In this document: piece by piece, positions 40,223 to 49,164 of the stretch
How the letters are laid out: each line of letters opens with the position of its first letter
Numbering within the stretch: position 1 is the stretch's first letter
Source: Meiothermus cerbereus DSM 11376
GTDB lineage: Bacteria; Deinococcota; Deinococci; Deinococcales; Thermaceae
Assembly (NCBI RefSeq): GCF_000620065.1
Contig: NZ_JHVI01000024.1
Coordinates: 1 to 62,824 of the forward strand
DNA: 62,824 bases
Direction of reading: 5' to 3'
Translations under genes and position numbers: made by a program
Notes under the pieces: generated by a model
Databases searched by the model: none
Seen by the model: the letters and a program-made list of their open reading frames with translations, nothing else
What the model was told of the DNA's origin: nothing

Positions 40223-41052
40223 AGATAGCCCGTCTGCCACTGGCCCGGCTCACCACCATCGGGGTAGGGGGCGAGGCCGAGGTCTGGACGGTGGAAACCC
40301 TGGCCGACCTCAAAGCGGCCACCCAGGCCCCCTACCGGGTGCTGGGCAACGGCTCCAACCTCTTGGTCTCGGATGCGGGCGTACCGGAGCGGGTCATCCG
40401 GCTGGCCGGCGAGTTTGCCCGGTGGAACCCGAACCTTTCGGGCTGGATTGGCGCGGGGGCCTTGCTGCCGAGCCTGCTGCAGGCCTCGGCGCGGCTGGGC
40501 CTGAGTGGCCTCGAGGGCCTGTACGGGATTCCCGCCCAGGTGGGGGGTGCGGTGAAGATGAACGCCGGCACCCGCTTTGGCGAGATGGCCGATTCGCTCG
40601 AGCTGGTCGAGCTTTACCACGATGGCCGCCTGGAGCAGTACCGGCCCGAAGAGCTGGGCTTCAGCTACCGGCATTCCGAGCTGCCCCAGGGCAGCGTCGT
40701 CACCAGGGTTAAGCTGCGGCTTACCCCCGCTGGGGTGGAGGCCGTGCGGGCCAAAATCGCGCTGGTAGACGCTGCCCGCAAGGGCCAGCCCAAAAAGAAA
40801 AGCGCGGGTTGCGCCTTCAAGAACCCCCCCGGCGAGGCTGCCGGGCGCCTGATTGACGCCCAAGGCCTCAAAGGCCTCACTGTGGGCCGGGCCATGATTA
40901 GCCACGAACACGGCAACTTCCTGGTTAACCTGGGCGGGGCCACCGCCGCCGAGATGTATACCCTCATCCGCAAGGTGCAGGCGCTGCTGCCGCTTGAGGT
41001 AGAGTGGGAGATCTGGGGCGAGATCGCGCCCTTGGCGGAGGTCAGCAGATGA
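40219..41052 (+). CDS. murB: UDP-N-acetylenolpyruvoylglucosamine reductase
   Basis: 277 residues from GTG 40219. FAD-binding landmarks: TTIGVGGEAEVWTVETLADL, YRVLGNGSNLLVSDAGVPER, LEGLYGIPAQVGGAVKMNAG, FSYRHSELPQGSVVT, and SAGCAFKNPPGEAAGRLI. It makes UDP-MurNAc with NADPH. The residue before AFKNP is Cys where many MurB proteins have the catalytic Ser; some family members are known to use Cys, so activity is expected. Confidence 0.93.
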   Translation: MKIARLPLARLTTIGVGGEAEVWTVETLADLKAATQAPYRVLGNGSNLLVSDAGVPERVIRLAGEFARWNPNLSGWIGAGALLPSLLQASARLGLSGLEGLYGIPAQVGGAVKMNAGTRFGEMADSLELVELYHDGRLEQYRPEELGFSYRHSELPQGSVVTRVKLRLTPAGVEAVRAKIALVDAARKGQPKKKSAGCAFKNPPGEAAGRLIDAQGLKGLTVGRAMISHEHGNFLVNLGGATAAEMYTLIRKVQALLPLEVEWEIWGEIAPLAEVSR

Positions 41053-41138
41053 GCAGGCGCACACAGGCACAAATCCAGATGCCCCCGACGCGGGCCCGCG
41101 GGGAAGCGCCCCCCTGTCCTGAAAGGGGGTGGGCATGA
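41049..41138 (+). CDS. 29-codon bridging mini-ORF between murB and ftsQ
   Basis: ATG overlaps the murB stop (ATGA) and its TGA overlaps the ftsQ ATG. The encoded peptide is Arg/Pro-rich and has no family. It fills the 82-base gap between the two genes exactly, including the AAAGGGGG ribosome-binding site of ftsQ. Likely a coupling device rather than a gene product. Confidence 0.35.
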   Translation: MSRRTQAQIQMPPTRARGEAPPCPERGWA

Positions 41139-41764
41139 TTCGGATCATGCTGGTGTCCTTGCTGCTGGCCACGCTGGGGGTGGGTTCGTATGTGGTGCTG
41201 CCCATCGAGGAGGTCGAGGTGGTGGGCCACAAGCAGCTTTCTAAAGACCAGGTGCAGCAGATAACCGGCCTCAAACCGGGACAGCCGTGGCTTTGGGCCT
41301 GGCCTTCCCGGCTGGAGCCCTTGCTTAAAAACCCCTGGGTGGTTTCGGCCACGCTCGAGCGCCCCGCGCCGGGCCGTCTTCGGATCGTGCTGCAAGAGCG
41401 CAGTTCCCTGGCCAACATCCTCATCAGGCAAAAACGCTTTGGGCTGAGTGGGGATGGCGTCCTGTTGCCCGATGCACCCCCCCAGACCCCGCTGCTTGAG
41501 GGAAAGGGCGAAATTCCTATTGCCGATCTGCTGCTCCTGGTGCAAGCTTTTCCTGAGGCAAAACGCATCCGCTACGATGTGGGAGGTTATCAGGTCTTGA
41601 GCGAAAACCTTAATGTTTGGGGCAAAAGCGCCAAAGAGTTGCAAGATTGGGCCAAAGCCCGCAGAATAGGCAAAAGTGACGCAAGCCGAGTTCTTGCGCA
41701 CCCCGCCGTTGGGTCAGCCGACCGTATATATGTGTATTCTTGGGGGGTGAGTGCTCGCCGATGA
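41135..41764 (+). CDS. ftsQ: FtsQ-like division protein
   Basis: 209 residues from ATG 41135. A short N-terminus, one membrane helix (IMLVSLLLATLGVGSYVVL), a POTRA-type domain starting VEVVGHKQLSKDQVQQITGL, and a following beta domain (ATLERPAPGRLRIVLQERSS). FtsQ links early and late division proteins. Stop overlaps ftsA (ATGA). Smaller than the E. coli protein, as usual in this phylum. Confidence 0.88.
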   Translation: MIRIMLVSLLLATLGVGSYVVLPIEEVEVVGHKQLSKDQVQQITGLKPGQPWLWAWPSRLEPLLKNPWVVSATLERPAPGRLRIVLQERSSLANILIRQKRFGLSGDGVLLPDAPPQTPLLEGKGEIPIADLLLLVQAFPEAKRIRYDVGGYQVLSENLNVWGKSAKELQDWAKARRIGKSDASRVLAHPAVGSADRIYVYSWGVSARR

Positions 41765-43038
41765 TTCTCGTAGGTTTAGACGTTGGAACCACAAAAGTGA
41801 CCGCAGTCATCGGTGAACTGTCCTCGGATGGCGTCCTGGACATTATTGGGGAGGGCACTGTGCCTTCCCAGGGGCTAAGGCGTGGGGTGGTTACCAACCT
41901 CGAGCGTACCACTGAGTCCATCCGCCAGGCCATTTTCCAGGCCGAACGGGTCGCCGGGGTAAAGGCCGAGCAGGTCTGGGTGGGTGTGGCCGGGGCCCAC
42001 GTCCGCAGCGTAACCAGCCACGGCCTGGCCGCCATCCGGCGGGGCCAGCAGATTACCGCTACCGATGTCGAACGGGCCATCGAACAGGCCAAAGCCTACC
42101 CCTTCGAGGGCGACTATGAGCTAATTCATGCCCTCCCGCTGGAGTTCCGGGTGGACGGCCAGGAGGGTATCCGCGACCCCATCGGCATGGCCGGGGTACG
42201 CCTGGAGGTAGACGTTCACCTGGTGGCCGGAAGCAAAGGCCCCCTGACCAACCTGCGCAAAGCCGTCGAGGATGCCGGTCTGGAGCTGCAGGGCATGGTA
42301 CTTCAGGCCTATGCCTCGGGGCTGGCGGTGCTCTCGCCCGATGAGCTGTCCATGACCGTGATGCTGGTGGATATCGGTGGGGGCACCACCGATGTGGCCG
42401 TCTTCCGGCAGGGTCGGCTGGCCCACTCGGCGGTTATCCCGCTGGGGGGCGACCACGTCTCGCAGGACATCGCCAAGCTACTGCAAATTCCGGTGGAGGA
42501 GGCCGAGCGGGTGGCCAAAAAGTACGGCGCAGCCCTGCCCGAGCTGGCCGACCCCGAGCTGGTGCTCGAGGTCAGCCAGGAAGGTTCCGCCCAGATCTCC
42601 TACCAGGCCCCCGACCTGGCCCGCATCATCCGTCCGCGCCTGCGCGAAATTCTGCACCTGGCCCGCCAGAGCGTAGACGAGGCCCTGGGGCCTTTGGAAA
42701 TAACCGTGGGCAAGGTCATCGTAACCGGCGGCACCAGTATGGTGCGCGGCCTGGAGGAGCTGGCCCGCAAGCAGTTCAACCTGCCGGTGCGGCTGGGCAA
42801 GCCCATTGGCGTGCAGGGCCTTACCGATGTGGTGGCCTCCCCCACCCACGCCACCGCGGTGGGCCTGGTTCGCCATGCGGCCAACCTGGCTACCCAGTCG
42901 CCTGTAGCCCGCAGCCACCGACCCAGCCGCAGCAAAGCCAGCCAGGCCAGCAAACCCCTAATTAACACCGAAGGCGCGGCCAACGCCGCTAGCGGCCTCT
43001 GGGAGCGGCTCAAAGGCATGTTCAAGAACTTCTTTTAG
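41761..43038 (+). CDS. ftsA: Cell division protein FtsA
   Basis: 425 residues from ATG 41761 (the longer frame from 41740 is not needed). Actin-fold motifs: [18 protein letters not shown] (phosphate 1), [20 protein letters not shown] (phosphate 2), [16 protein letters not shown] (adenosine). The 1C insert is present, and the C-terminus ends in an amphipathic membrane helix ([14 protein letters not shown]). It tethers FtsZ to the membrane. Confidence 0.96.
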   Translation: MILVGLDVGTTKVTAVIGELSSDGVLDIIGEGTVPSQGLRRGVVTNLERTTESIRQAIFQAERVAGVKAEQVWVGVAGAHVRSVTSHGLAAIRRGQQITATDVERAIEQAKAYPFEGDYELIHALPLEFRVDGQEGIRDPIGMAGVRLEVDVHLVAGSKGPLTNLRKAVEDAGLELQGMVLQAYASGLAVLSPDELSMTVMLVDIGGGTTDVAVFRQGRLAHSAVIPLGGDHVSQDIAKLLQIPVEEAERVAKKYGAALPELADPELVLEVSQEGSAQISYQAPDLARIIRPRLREILHLARQSVDEALGPLEITVGKVIVTGGTSMVRGLEELARKQFNLPVRLGKPIGVQGLTDVVASPTHATAVGLVRHAANLATQSPVARSHRPSRSKASQASKPLINTEGAANAASGLWERLKGMFKNFF

Positions 43039-43042
43039 GCGT

Positions 43043-43071
43043 TTGGAGTATTGCTGTTGCTGCAGTAATCT
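43043..43071 (+). promoter_or_regulatory. Possible ftsZ promoter
   Basis: TTGGAG (43043-43048), 17-base spacer, TAATCT (43066-43071), 22 bases before ftsZ, in the only gap (54 bp) after ftsA. AGGAGAG follows as ribosome-binding site. A separate promoter would let ftsZ run independently of the phage-neighbouring mraZ promoter. Confidence 0.45.
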
Positions 43072-43092
43072 AGAGCAACACCAGGAGAGCGT

Positions 43093-44157
43093 ATGGGTGA
43101 CGTACAGATTAAAGTTATCGGCCTTGGCGGTGCAGGCAACAATGCGGTCAATCGCATGATCGAGTCGGGTCTTACCGGCGTTGAGTTTATTGCGGCCAAC
43201 ACCGACGCACAGGTTTTGGCCACCAGCCTGGCCGAGGTACGCATCCAGTTGGGCGACAAGCTCACACGGGGCCTGGGCGCAGGGGCCAATCCCGAAATCG
43301 GCGAGAAAGCAGCCCAGGAAGCCGAAGAGCTGGTAAGTGAGTACCTCGAGGGCGCCGATATGGTCTTCATCACCGCCGGTATGGGCGGTGGAACCGGTAC
43401 CGGTAGCGCGCCGGTGGTGGCGCAGATTGCCAAGAATCTGGGCGCCCTCACGGTCGGGGTGGTCACCCGCCCCTTCTCCTGGGAGGGCCCCCGCCGCCTG
43501 CGGGCCGCCGAGGAGGGCATCAAGCGCCTGCGCGAACAGGTCGACGCCATGGTGGTCATCTCCAACGACCGCTTGCTCAATGCCCTTGACAAAAAGGTCT
43601 CGGCCAAGGACGCTTTCATGATTGCCGACCGGGTGCTCTACCACGGGGTAAAAGGCATCACCGACGTCATTAACCTACCCGGCCAGATCAACCTCGACTT
43701 CGCCGACGTGCGCACCCTGCTTACCGGGGCCGGCCAGGTCTTGATGGGCATCGGCGCAGGTCGGGGCGAGAACAAGGTGCAAGAAGCCGCCCTGTCGGCC
43801 ATCCAGAGCCCCCTGCTCGACCGCTCGGTAGACGGCGCCCGCAAGCTGCTTATCAACGTGGTGGGCGACGAGGACATCTCGCTACTGGAAGCCAGCAGTG
43901 TGGTGGAGCAGATTCGCGAGGCCACCGGTATGGAAGACGTGGACGTGCTGTATGGCCTCACCTACGACAACCGGGCCCAGGACGAGATGCGGGTTATCCT
44001 GATTGCAGCGGGGTTTAATGAAAGCGCCGTAGTTGCCAAACCGGGTGGCCGCCCCCTGATGGACTTCCCCACCAGCAACGTGGACATGGGTAACTTCGAT
44101 ATTCCTGCCTTCATCCGCTACGGTGACGGAGACTACCCCCCCAAAAGGGGCAACTAG
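43093..44157 (+). CDS. ftsZ: Cell division GTPase FtsZ
   Basis: 354 residues. [20 protein letters not shown], the tubulin signature [17 protein letters not shown], and the T7 region [18 protein letters not shown]. The C-terminal linker is short, ending in [20 protein letters not shown], where DIPAFIR is the FtsA-binding conserved peptide. It polymerises into the division ring. Confidence 0.97.
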   Translation: MGDVQIKVIGLGGAGNNAVNRMIESGLTGVEFIAANTDAQVLATSLAEVRIQLGDKLTRGLGAGANPEIGEKAAQEAEELVSEYLEGADMVFITAGMGGGTGTGSAPVVAQIAKNLGALTVGVVTRPFSWEGPRRLRAAEEGIKRLREQVDAMVVISNDRLLNALDKKVSAKDAFMIADRVLYHGVKGITDVINLPGQINLDFADVRTLLTGAGQVLMGIGAGRGENKVQEAALSAIQSPLLDRSVDGARKLLINVVGDEDISLLEASSVVEQIREATGMEDVDVLYGLTYDNRAQDEMRVILIAAGFNESAVVAKPGGRPLMDFPTSNVDMGNFDIPAFIRYGDGDYPPKRGN

Positions 44158-44246
44158 TACTGGAGAGCCCCTTGGCCCTGAACCGCGCCCCACCCAGCCT
44201 GCAAACCCAGCCCCCCAGCACCCGTGAGCGCTAATCTGCGAGCAAG

Positions 44247-44735
44247 ATGGTTGTCCTAGGCATCGACCCCGGCATCACCAACCTGGGCCTGGGCGTGGTG
44301 GAACAGGTGGGCAAGCAGGCCCGGCTGCTCCATGCCGAAGTGGTCAAGACCGCCCACGGCGAACCAGCCCCGGCGCGGGTAGGTAAGCTGTACCGCGCGG
44401 TTTACCAGGCCGCTGCCACGTACCGACCGCAGGCCATGGCAGTAGAGGAGCAATTTTTCTACCGGCAGAACGAGCTGGCCTACAAGGTGGGTTGGGCCAT
44501 GGGGGCGGTCTTTCTGGTCGCCGACCAGCTCGCCATTCCGGTCTATGGCTATGGGCCCCCCAAGGTCAAGCAGGCCCTGGTAGGCACCGGCCAGGCCGAC
44601 AAAGATCAGGTGGCCTACATGGTTCGGGCCATCCTGGGCCTGAAAACCCTTCCAAGACCCACGCACCTAGCCGATGCCCTGGCCATTGCCCTTACGCACT
44701 GCTTTTATCAGCTTGTCCCAGGCAGGCCTGCCTGA
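44247..44735 (+). CDS. ruvC: Holliday junction resolvase RuvC
   Basis: 162 residues. Catalytic acids: D7 in VLGIDPGITNLGLGVV, E67/E68 in MAVEEQFFYRQN, and H140/D143 in THLADALAIAL. It cuts recombination crossovers in the RuvABC complex. The 88 bases between ftsZ and ruvC hold nothing I recognise, so it may be read from the dcw transcript or from its own promoter. Confidence 0.95.
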   Translation: MVVLGIDPGITNLGLGVVEQVGKQARLLHAEVVKTAHGEPAPARVGKLYRAVYQAAATYRPQAMAVEEQFFYRQNELAYKVGWAMGAVFLVADQLAIPVYGYGPPKVKQALVGTGQADKDQVAYMVRAILGLKTLPRPTHLADALAIALTHCFYQLVPGRPA

Positions 44736-44905
44736 TCGCAGTTTTTGCCGGCGATGCGGTAGCGCATATCATCCCCACCCGAAGCTTTCCGTTTAACGCC
44801 GGTCAAAACCGATAAAACCACCACACAACAGCCCGACCACCGGGCCTGTCTGGTGTGGCGAATAAACAAGGTTTGCAGATGCCTGGCCCTACAATAGGTG
44901 TTGCT

Positions 44906-46282
44906 ATGAGTCGTTTAGCTGGCGTCATGGTTTTTGTTTTGATGTGTGGATTTTCCTTGGCCCAAGGTGTGCGCAGCCTGGGGATGGCCGGTCTGGTTTT
45001 ACCCGGCCCCGAGGCCGCGAACCTGAACCCCGCCTACGCCGCCTACCCAGCAGGCCTGTATGGCAGCGAGCGGGGCCTGAGGCTGCCGGTGGGTTTGCTG
45101 GGCCTGGTGCTGCGTCCCGAAAGCAACCCCTTACCGGCCTTGAATGGCCTTTCCAACCTCACCAATGAGAACAGCCCCTTTGACCTGCTTACCTTCTACG
45201 ACCAGTTCACCCACCTGAACGAGCTTCTGATCAACCCTGCTTCCTCGAGGGCCTTCATCAACCCCAGTACGGGCTACCCCGAAATTCAAATTAACGTTGA
45301 CGCAAACGGCATCCAGATCACCGATTACCAGGGCAACCCCATACCGCTTGATCTGGGGCTGGGGACTACGGCCGGCGTAGCCACCAGCAAAGCCCTCACG
45401 CCCACCCCACTGCTGCGGATACCTTTGACGCTGGACAACAACCTTTTCTTTGATCTTGGTGTATTTGCCGGGGGCTTTGGGCTGGGTCTCTCACCCAACG
45501 AAAGCCTGCGCCAGGCCCTGCAAAGCGGTCAGCTACAACCCAACACCGAGTATGCCGTGGTGCTTAACACCAGCGCCCAGGCCGGCATCAGCGTGGGCTT
45601 TGGTTATGCCACCCGGCTGCCTGATCTGCCCATCCCCGACCTTGGTTCAGCCAGGCTGTTTGTGGGCAGCCGGGGCGAAGCCTTTTATGGGCTGGCCTAC
45701 CTCGAGGGCAACCTGAGCGTAGGCCTCCAGACCGACAGCCAGGGGCAGTTCGACCCCGACCAACCACCGGTTTACCGCGGCACGGCGTTTTACACCATTC
45801 CCGGCAGCGGCAACGGCTTTGGGGTGCGGGCCGATCTGGGGGTGGTGATGGAAGCCCAGGGCATCACGGTTGGGCTGGGCATCCGCAACGCGCTGGGCTT
45901 TGCCCGCTGGAGCGGTACCGAGTTGCGCTGGAACGGTTCCAGCAGCCCCACCTCCTCGCAGGGCGAGCGGAGCAGCTTTGGCTTTGTGCCGGCGTTTTTC
46001 CTAAACGCAGCCACCCAGGTACCCCTCGAGGTCGGCACTTTGCTGCTCGGGGGTGACCTTGGCTACGAGACCAGCCTGTATGGCCGGGTTGGCGGCGAGT
46101 ACAGCTTTGGGCCAGCCCGTCTGCGTGCTGGCCTGGGCTTCGACAACGGCCTTCGTTTTGGGCTGGGCGCTGGCTTCGTAGGGCCCGGCTTCAGCCTCGA
46201 TGCCGCCCTCACCACCCACCGCGCACCGATCGTGGGCAACACCGTGTTTGGCATTGCGGTGAGCCTTGGACTGAACTTTTGA
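44906..46282 (+). CDS. Outer-membrane beta-barrel protein (TraF/FadL-like)
   Basis: 458 residues from ATG 44906; TACAAT at 44890 is a likely -10. Signal peptide (VFVLMCGFSLAQG), then GMAGLVLPGPEAANLNPAYA, a landmark of the TraF_2/OMPP1 type of barrel, and many amphipathic strands, ending IAVSLGLNF with terminal Phe, an outer-membrane assembly signal. Probably a long-chain-compound transporter or structural barrel. The 170 bases after ruvC contain only this promoter region. Confidence 0.75.
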   Translation: MSRLAGVMVFVLMCGFSLAQGVRSLGMAGLVLPGPEAANLNPAYAAYPAGLYGSERGLRLPVGLLGLVLRPESNPLPALNGLSNLTNENSPFDLLTFYDQFTHLNELLINPASSRAFINPSTGYPEIQINVDANGIQITDYQGNPIPLDLGLGTTAGVATSKALTPTPLLRIPLTLDNNLFFDLGVFAGGFGLGLSPNESLRQALQSGQLQPNTEYAVVLNTSAQAGISVGFGYATRLPDLPIPDLGSARLFVGSRGEAFYGLAYLEGNLSVGLQTDSQGQFDPDQPPVYRGTAFYTIPGSGNGFGVRADLGVVMEAQGITVGLGIRNALGFARWSGTELRWNGSSSPTSSQGERSSFGFVPAFFLNAATQVPLEVGTLLLGGDLGYETSLYGRVGGEYSFGPARLRAGLGFDNGLRFGLGAGFVGPGFSLDAALTTHRAPIVGNTVFGIAVSLGLNF

Positions 46283-46290
46283 GGTGAAGT

Positions 46291-46842
46291 ATGCCTAGAC
46301 TTGCCTTTATCACGCTCCTTATACTCCTGGCTGGCTGTAGCGCCAGCACCCGCTACACCATCAACGTTAACGTGCTTAGCTTTATCCCACAAAGCCAGCG
46401 CAGCCTGAACATTCCCACCGGCTACTACCTGGTGGTATATCCTGGCCTCGAGGGCCAGCTGGTTCCACTGCCCCTGAGCCTGGATATCCTCGAGGGCGGC
46501 CAGATCACCATTCAAGGCACCGTAACCAACACCGGCAGTATTCTCATGAGCGGAAACTACGAGATCAGGCTGGCCCCAGAAAGCGATACCAACCTTGGCG
46601 ACAACTCCGGTGGGGATGTGGGCCTGGGCAGGATCAGCTTCAATGTGGCTGCCGGACAGAGCGAACCCATTACCACCACCGTAAATTTAAGCGCCACAGA
46701 GAACAGCGCCGCCTTCAACATCATCAAGTCCGGCTCTTTCCGCATTGCCATTCGGGTCGAAGCCAACAGCAACGGCGGGCGTTTCGTTCTCACCACTGCA
46801 CGTGTAAAGGTTACGGGGCGGCCTTTTGCCATCATCAAGTAG
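46291..46842 (+). CDS. Lipoprotein of unknown function
   Basis: 183 residues with a lipobox (LLILLAGCSAS). The mature part is a single strand-rich domain (GYYLVVYPGLEGQLVPLPLS, GNYEIRLAPESDTNLGDNS, FRIAIRVEANSNGGRFVLTT), an Ig-like sandwich by look. It starts eight bases after the barrel gene and probably works with it in the outer membrane. Function not known. Confidence 0.75.
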   Translation: MPRLAFITLLILLAGCSASTRYTINVNVLSFIPQSQRSLNIPTGYYLVVYPGLEGQLVPLPLSLDILEGGQITIQGTVTNTGSILMSGNYEIRLAPESDTNLGDNSGGDVGLGRISFNVAAGQSEPITTTVNLSATENSAAFNIIKSGSFRIAIRVEANSNGGRFVLTTARVKVTGRPFAIIK

Positions 46843-46858
46843 CAAGGCAGTAGAAAAG

Positions 46859-46890
46859 CGCTGGGGGTTAGCACCCCCAGCACCGTTTTA
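46859..46890 (+). terminator. Terminator after the barrel/lipoprotein pair
   Basis: GCTGGGGGT/CACCCCCAGC hairpin with a 3-base loop (46859-46880), then ACCGTTTTAAC. It lies between convergent genes and could end both transcripts. Confidence 0.6.
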
Positions 46891-46955
46891 ACCCGATCCC
46901 AACGATATTCCTTATCAAAAAGCCGGATACGCGTTGTCCGGAAACCGAAAAAAGC

Positions 46956-47372
46956 CTACCGCGCCTCGGCCTGGCGGCTTGCGAGCACAAGCTCCTTGGT
47001 AGGAATTCGGCTGTGAATAAACCAAAACCCCACCAGCCCCACCAGCAGCACCAGCACCTTAACCCAGAACACTGGGATAAAGAAGATAGCACTGGTTAGG
47101 GCAAAAAAACTCAGCGTGCACAGGGCAAAAATCTTGGCCCGGCGCGACATGCCAAGGCCGTTGCGGTAGTCTCGCACGATGGGCCCCACCTTGGGCAGGT
47201 TGAGGATCCAATTAAGAAAACGCTGGCTGCTTCTGGAGAAGAAGTAGGCGGCCAGAATAAAAAATACCGTAGAGGGCATGCCGGGCACCACCGCGCCGAC
47301 GAAGCCCAGTCCGGCAAAGAAAAACCCAAGGGAAAGCCACAGCGGCCGTAAGGGATTGATGGGCGACTTCAT
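46956..47372 (-). CDS. DUF454 family membrane protein (YbaN-like)
   Basis: 138 residues with four membrane helices. Family landmarks: LSLGFFFAGLGFVGAVVPGM, PSTVFFILAAYFFSRSSQRF, LNWILNLPKVGPIVRDYRNG and RRAKIFALCTLSFFALTS. The family is widespread, and its biochemical role is not established. Stands alone on the minus strand. Confidence 0.85.
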   Translation of the reverse strand: MKSPINPLRPLWLSLGFFFAGLGFVGAVVPGMPSTVFFILAAYFFSRSSQRFLNWILNLPKVGPIVRDYRNGLGMSRRAKIFALCTLSFFALTSAIFFIPVFWVKVLVLLVGLVGFWFIHSRIPTKELVLASRQAEAR

Positions 47373-47445
47373 AGCTGCCAGATATTATGCCAAAAAACCG
47401 TAAGGATAAATGTACCCGGCATCCCCCGTACCGCTCTTGCACCCG

Positions 47446-47484
47446 AAAAATCAGCCAGCCGATGCTTTTGCCACCGACTGGCTG
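47446..47484 (-). terminator. Terminator of the periplasmic binding protein gene
   Basis: Minus strand: CAGCCAGTCGGTG and CATCGGCTGGCTG arms with a 7-base loop, followed by ATTTTT. Lies 20 bases after the stop of the binding-protein gene. Confidence 0.7.
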
Positions 47485-47504
47485 TTGCTACCTTTGGTGC
47501 AGCT

Positions 47505-48491
47505 TTACAGCAACCCCGCCTCGCGCAGCAACTTGAGCGCGGTATCGAGGGGAAGCTTCTCGAAGTCGACCTTGGGGCTTTTGGCTACTGCTTGGTTGAC
47601 GGGCAGCAGGTTCGATCCGAGCACAACGCCTTTGACTACGGGGTATTCGATAACCTCGCTAGCAAAGAACTGCTGCCCCTTAGGGGAGAGCAGCCACAGC
47701 AAAAAGCGGTTGGCCGCCGCTGGGTTTTTGTTGGTCTTCAAGATGCCTGCGCCTGTTACCAGGGCCAACCCACCCACATCGCCATCGGCAAAATAGTAGG
47801 TGCCAATTTGCTGACCAGTCCGTACAAAGCGCTGAATATAGTAGTGGTTGGTTGAGCCCAGGTCGATCTCACCGGCGCGTATGGCCTCCATCATGGCGGG
47901 GTTGGAGGCATACGACTTGGGCTCGAGGGCCTTCATCTCGGACAGCCACTGCCGGGTACGAGCCTCACCATACTGCGCCACCATGGCTGCGATCATGTCC
48001 TGAAAGCTGCTGTAGGTGGGCGTCCAGCCAATGCGCCCCCTGTACTGGGTCAGCCGGGGCAGATCCATAATGCTTTTAGGCAGGTCTTCTGGCTTGACCC
48101 GGCCAGGGTTGTAAGCCAGAACCCGCAAGCGAATGGTGAGGGGCACCCATTGGCGGCTGGCCGGCACAAAGTAGCTGGGAATGCGGGTAATAGAATCCCC
48201 CAGACGAAGGAAGAGCCCTCGTTCGGAGGCCACTCCAAGGGCACCCGCGGTGTTGGCCCAGAAGATATCGGCTGGGCTACGCCGCCCCTCCTCCTGCAGC
48301 GCGGCCAGAATCTCGGCATCGCGCCCATAGCGCACGTTTACCTTGATACCGGTCTCGGCTTCGAACTGTTTAACCAATGGCTCAACGAGCCCCTGCCCAC
48401 GGCCCGAGTAGATGGTAAGGCTTTGCTGCTGGGCCTGGGCCAGCCCCAGCAGGGCCAGCAGAGCAATCATCAGAATGGGGTATCGCTTCAC
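47505..48491 (-). CDS. Iron-type ABC transporter periplasmic binding protein
   Basis: 328 residues from GTG 48491, with GGAGG six bases upstream; the longer frame from 48518 lacks a site. Signal peptide ending LGLAQAQQ, then LTIYSGRGQGLVEPLVKQFE, DIFWANTAGALGVASERGLF, and STNHYYIQRFVRTG. This is the FbpA/AfuA (extracellular solute-binding 1/6) pattern for ferric iron; two adjacent tyrosines (NHYYIQ) fit an iron site. No permease or ATPase gene is adjacent. Confidence 0.85.
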   Translation of the reverse strand: MKRYPILMIALLALLGLAQAQQQSLTIYSGRGQGLVEPLVKQFEAETGIKVNVRYGRDAEILAALQEEGRRSPADIFWANTAGALGVASERGLFLRLGDSITRIPSYFVPASRQWVPLTIRLRVLAYNPGRVKPEDLPKSIMDLPRLTQYRGRIGWTPTYSSFQDMIAAMVAQYGEARTRQWLSEMKALEPKSYASNPAMMEAIRAGEIDLGSTNHYYIQRFVRTGQQIGTYYFADGDVGGLALVTGAGILKTNKNPAAANRFLLWLLSPKGQQFFASEVIEYPVVKGVVLGSNLLPVNQAVAKSPKVDFEKLPLDTALKLLREAGLL

Positions 48492-48539
48492 GTTGTTCCT
48501 CCTGTAGTCACTGTTCAAGCCGCGTTAGGCTCGCTGGAA

Positions 48540-48568
48540 AGTCTATTGGAGGTCATACATAATGTCAA
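48540..48568 (-). promoter_or_regulatory. Strong promoter of the binding protein gene
   Basis: Minus strand: TTGACA (48568-48563), 17-base spacer, TAGACT (48545-48540). Near-consensus. I see no clear Fur-type palindrome over it. Confidence 0.7.
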
Positions 48569-48663
48569 GTATTCCAGTCGGATTTATTTAGTATTGGTAA
48601 TAGGAGCCATTCGCAGCAACCTGCTACACAGGCACGGCATTGTGTGGTATTAGACTTGAGGTG

Positions 48664-49098
48664 ATGCGTAGCTTGCTCACACCCACTGCCGTTCGAGCCA
48701 TCGGGCAAATACTTGCGGTTTCCTACCCTTTGCTGGCCCTTTCGGCTGGGGCGCGCTCGATCTACCAGCTCTTCTTCAAGCCTGGCGTAACCGACTACTT
48801 CCCCCCTACCCTCTCGGCTGTGGCTGCCGTCATATACCTGGTGGCAACGGTAGCATTTGTAATTCGCAAGCCCTGGGCCTGGTGGGTTTCGGTAGGGGCC
48901 CTTAGCTTCGAGATGGTGGGGGTTCTGCTGGTAGGCAGCCTGAGCCTGGTCATGCCCGAGGTCATCGGGCGCACCGTCTGGCACGACTTAGGCATTGACT
49001 ATGGCTTTCTACCCCTGATCCAGCCCCTGCTGGGGCTGGTCTGGTTGTTCTGGCCCGCAAACCGCAGGCTATTTTTCGCTACAGCCACCCTGCCCTAA
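48664..49098 (+). CDS. Small integral membrane protein of unknown function
   Basis: 144 residues, four membrane helices (AIGQILAVSYPLLALSAGAR, LSAVAAVIYLVATVAFVIRK, VSVGALSFEMVGVLLVGSLS, LIQPLLGLVWLFWPA). ATG 48664 follows GAGGTG closely; GTG 48661 is an alternative. No family recognised. It is divergent from the iron-binding protein and stands before the polysaccharide cluster, convergent with it. Confidence 0.65.
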   Translation: MRSLLTPTAVRAIGQILAVSYPLLALSAGARSIYQLFFKPGVTDYFPPTLSAVAAVIYLVATVAFVIRKPWAWWVSVGALSFEMVGVLLVGSLSLVMPEVIGRTVWHDLGIDYGFLPLIQPLLGLVWLFWPANRRLFFATATLP

Positions 49099-49164
49099 AG
49101 CGCCCTCGAACCGCTCGCCAACATTGCCACTGCCTCCTGTGCAATAAGCTGTGGCGGTAGCAGC

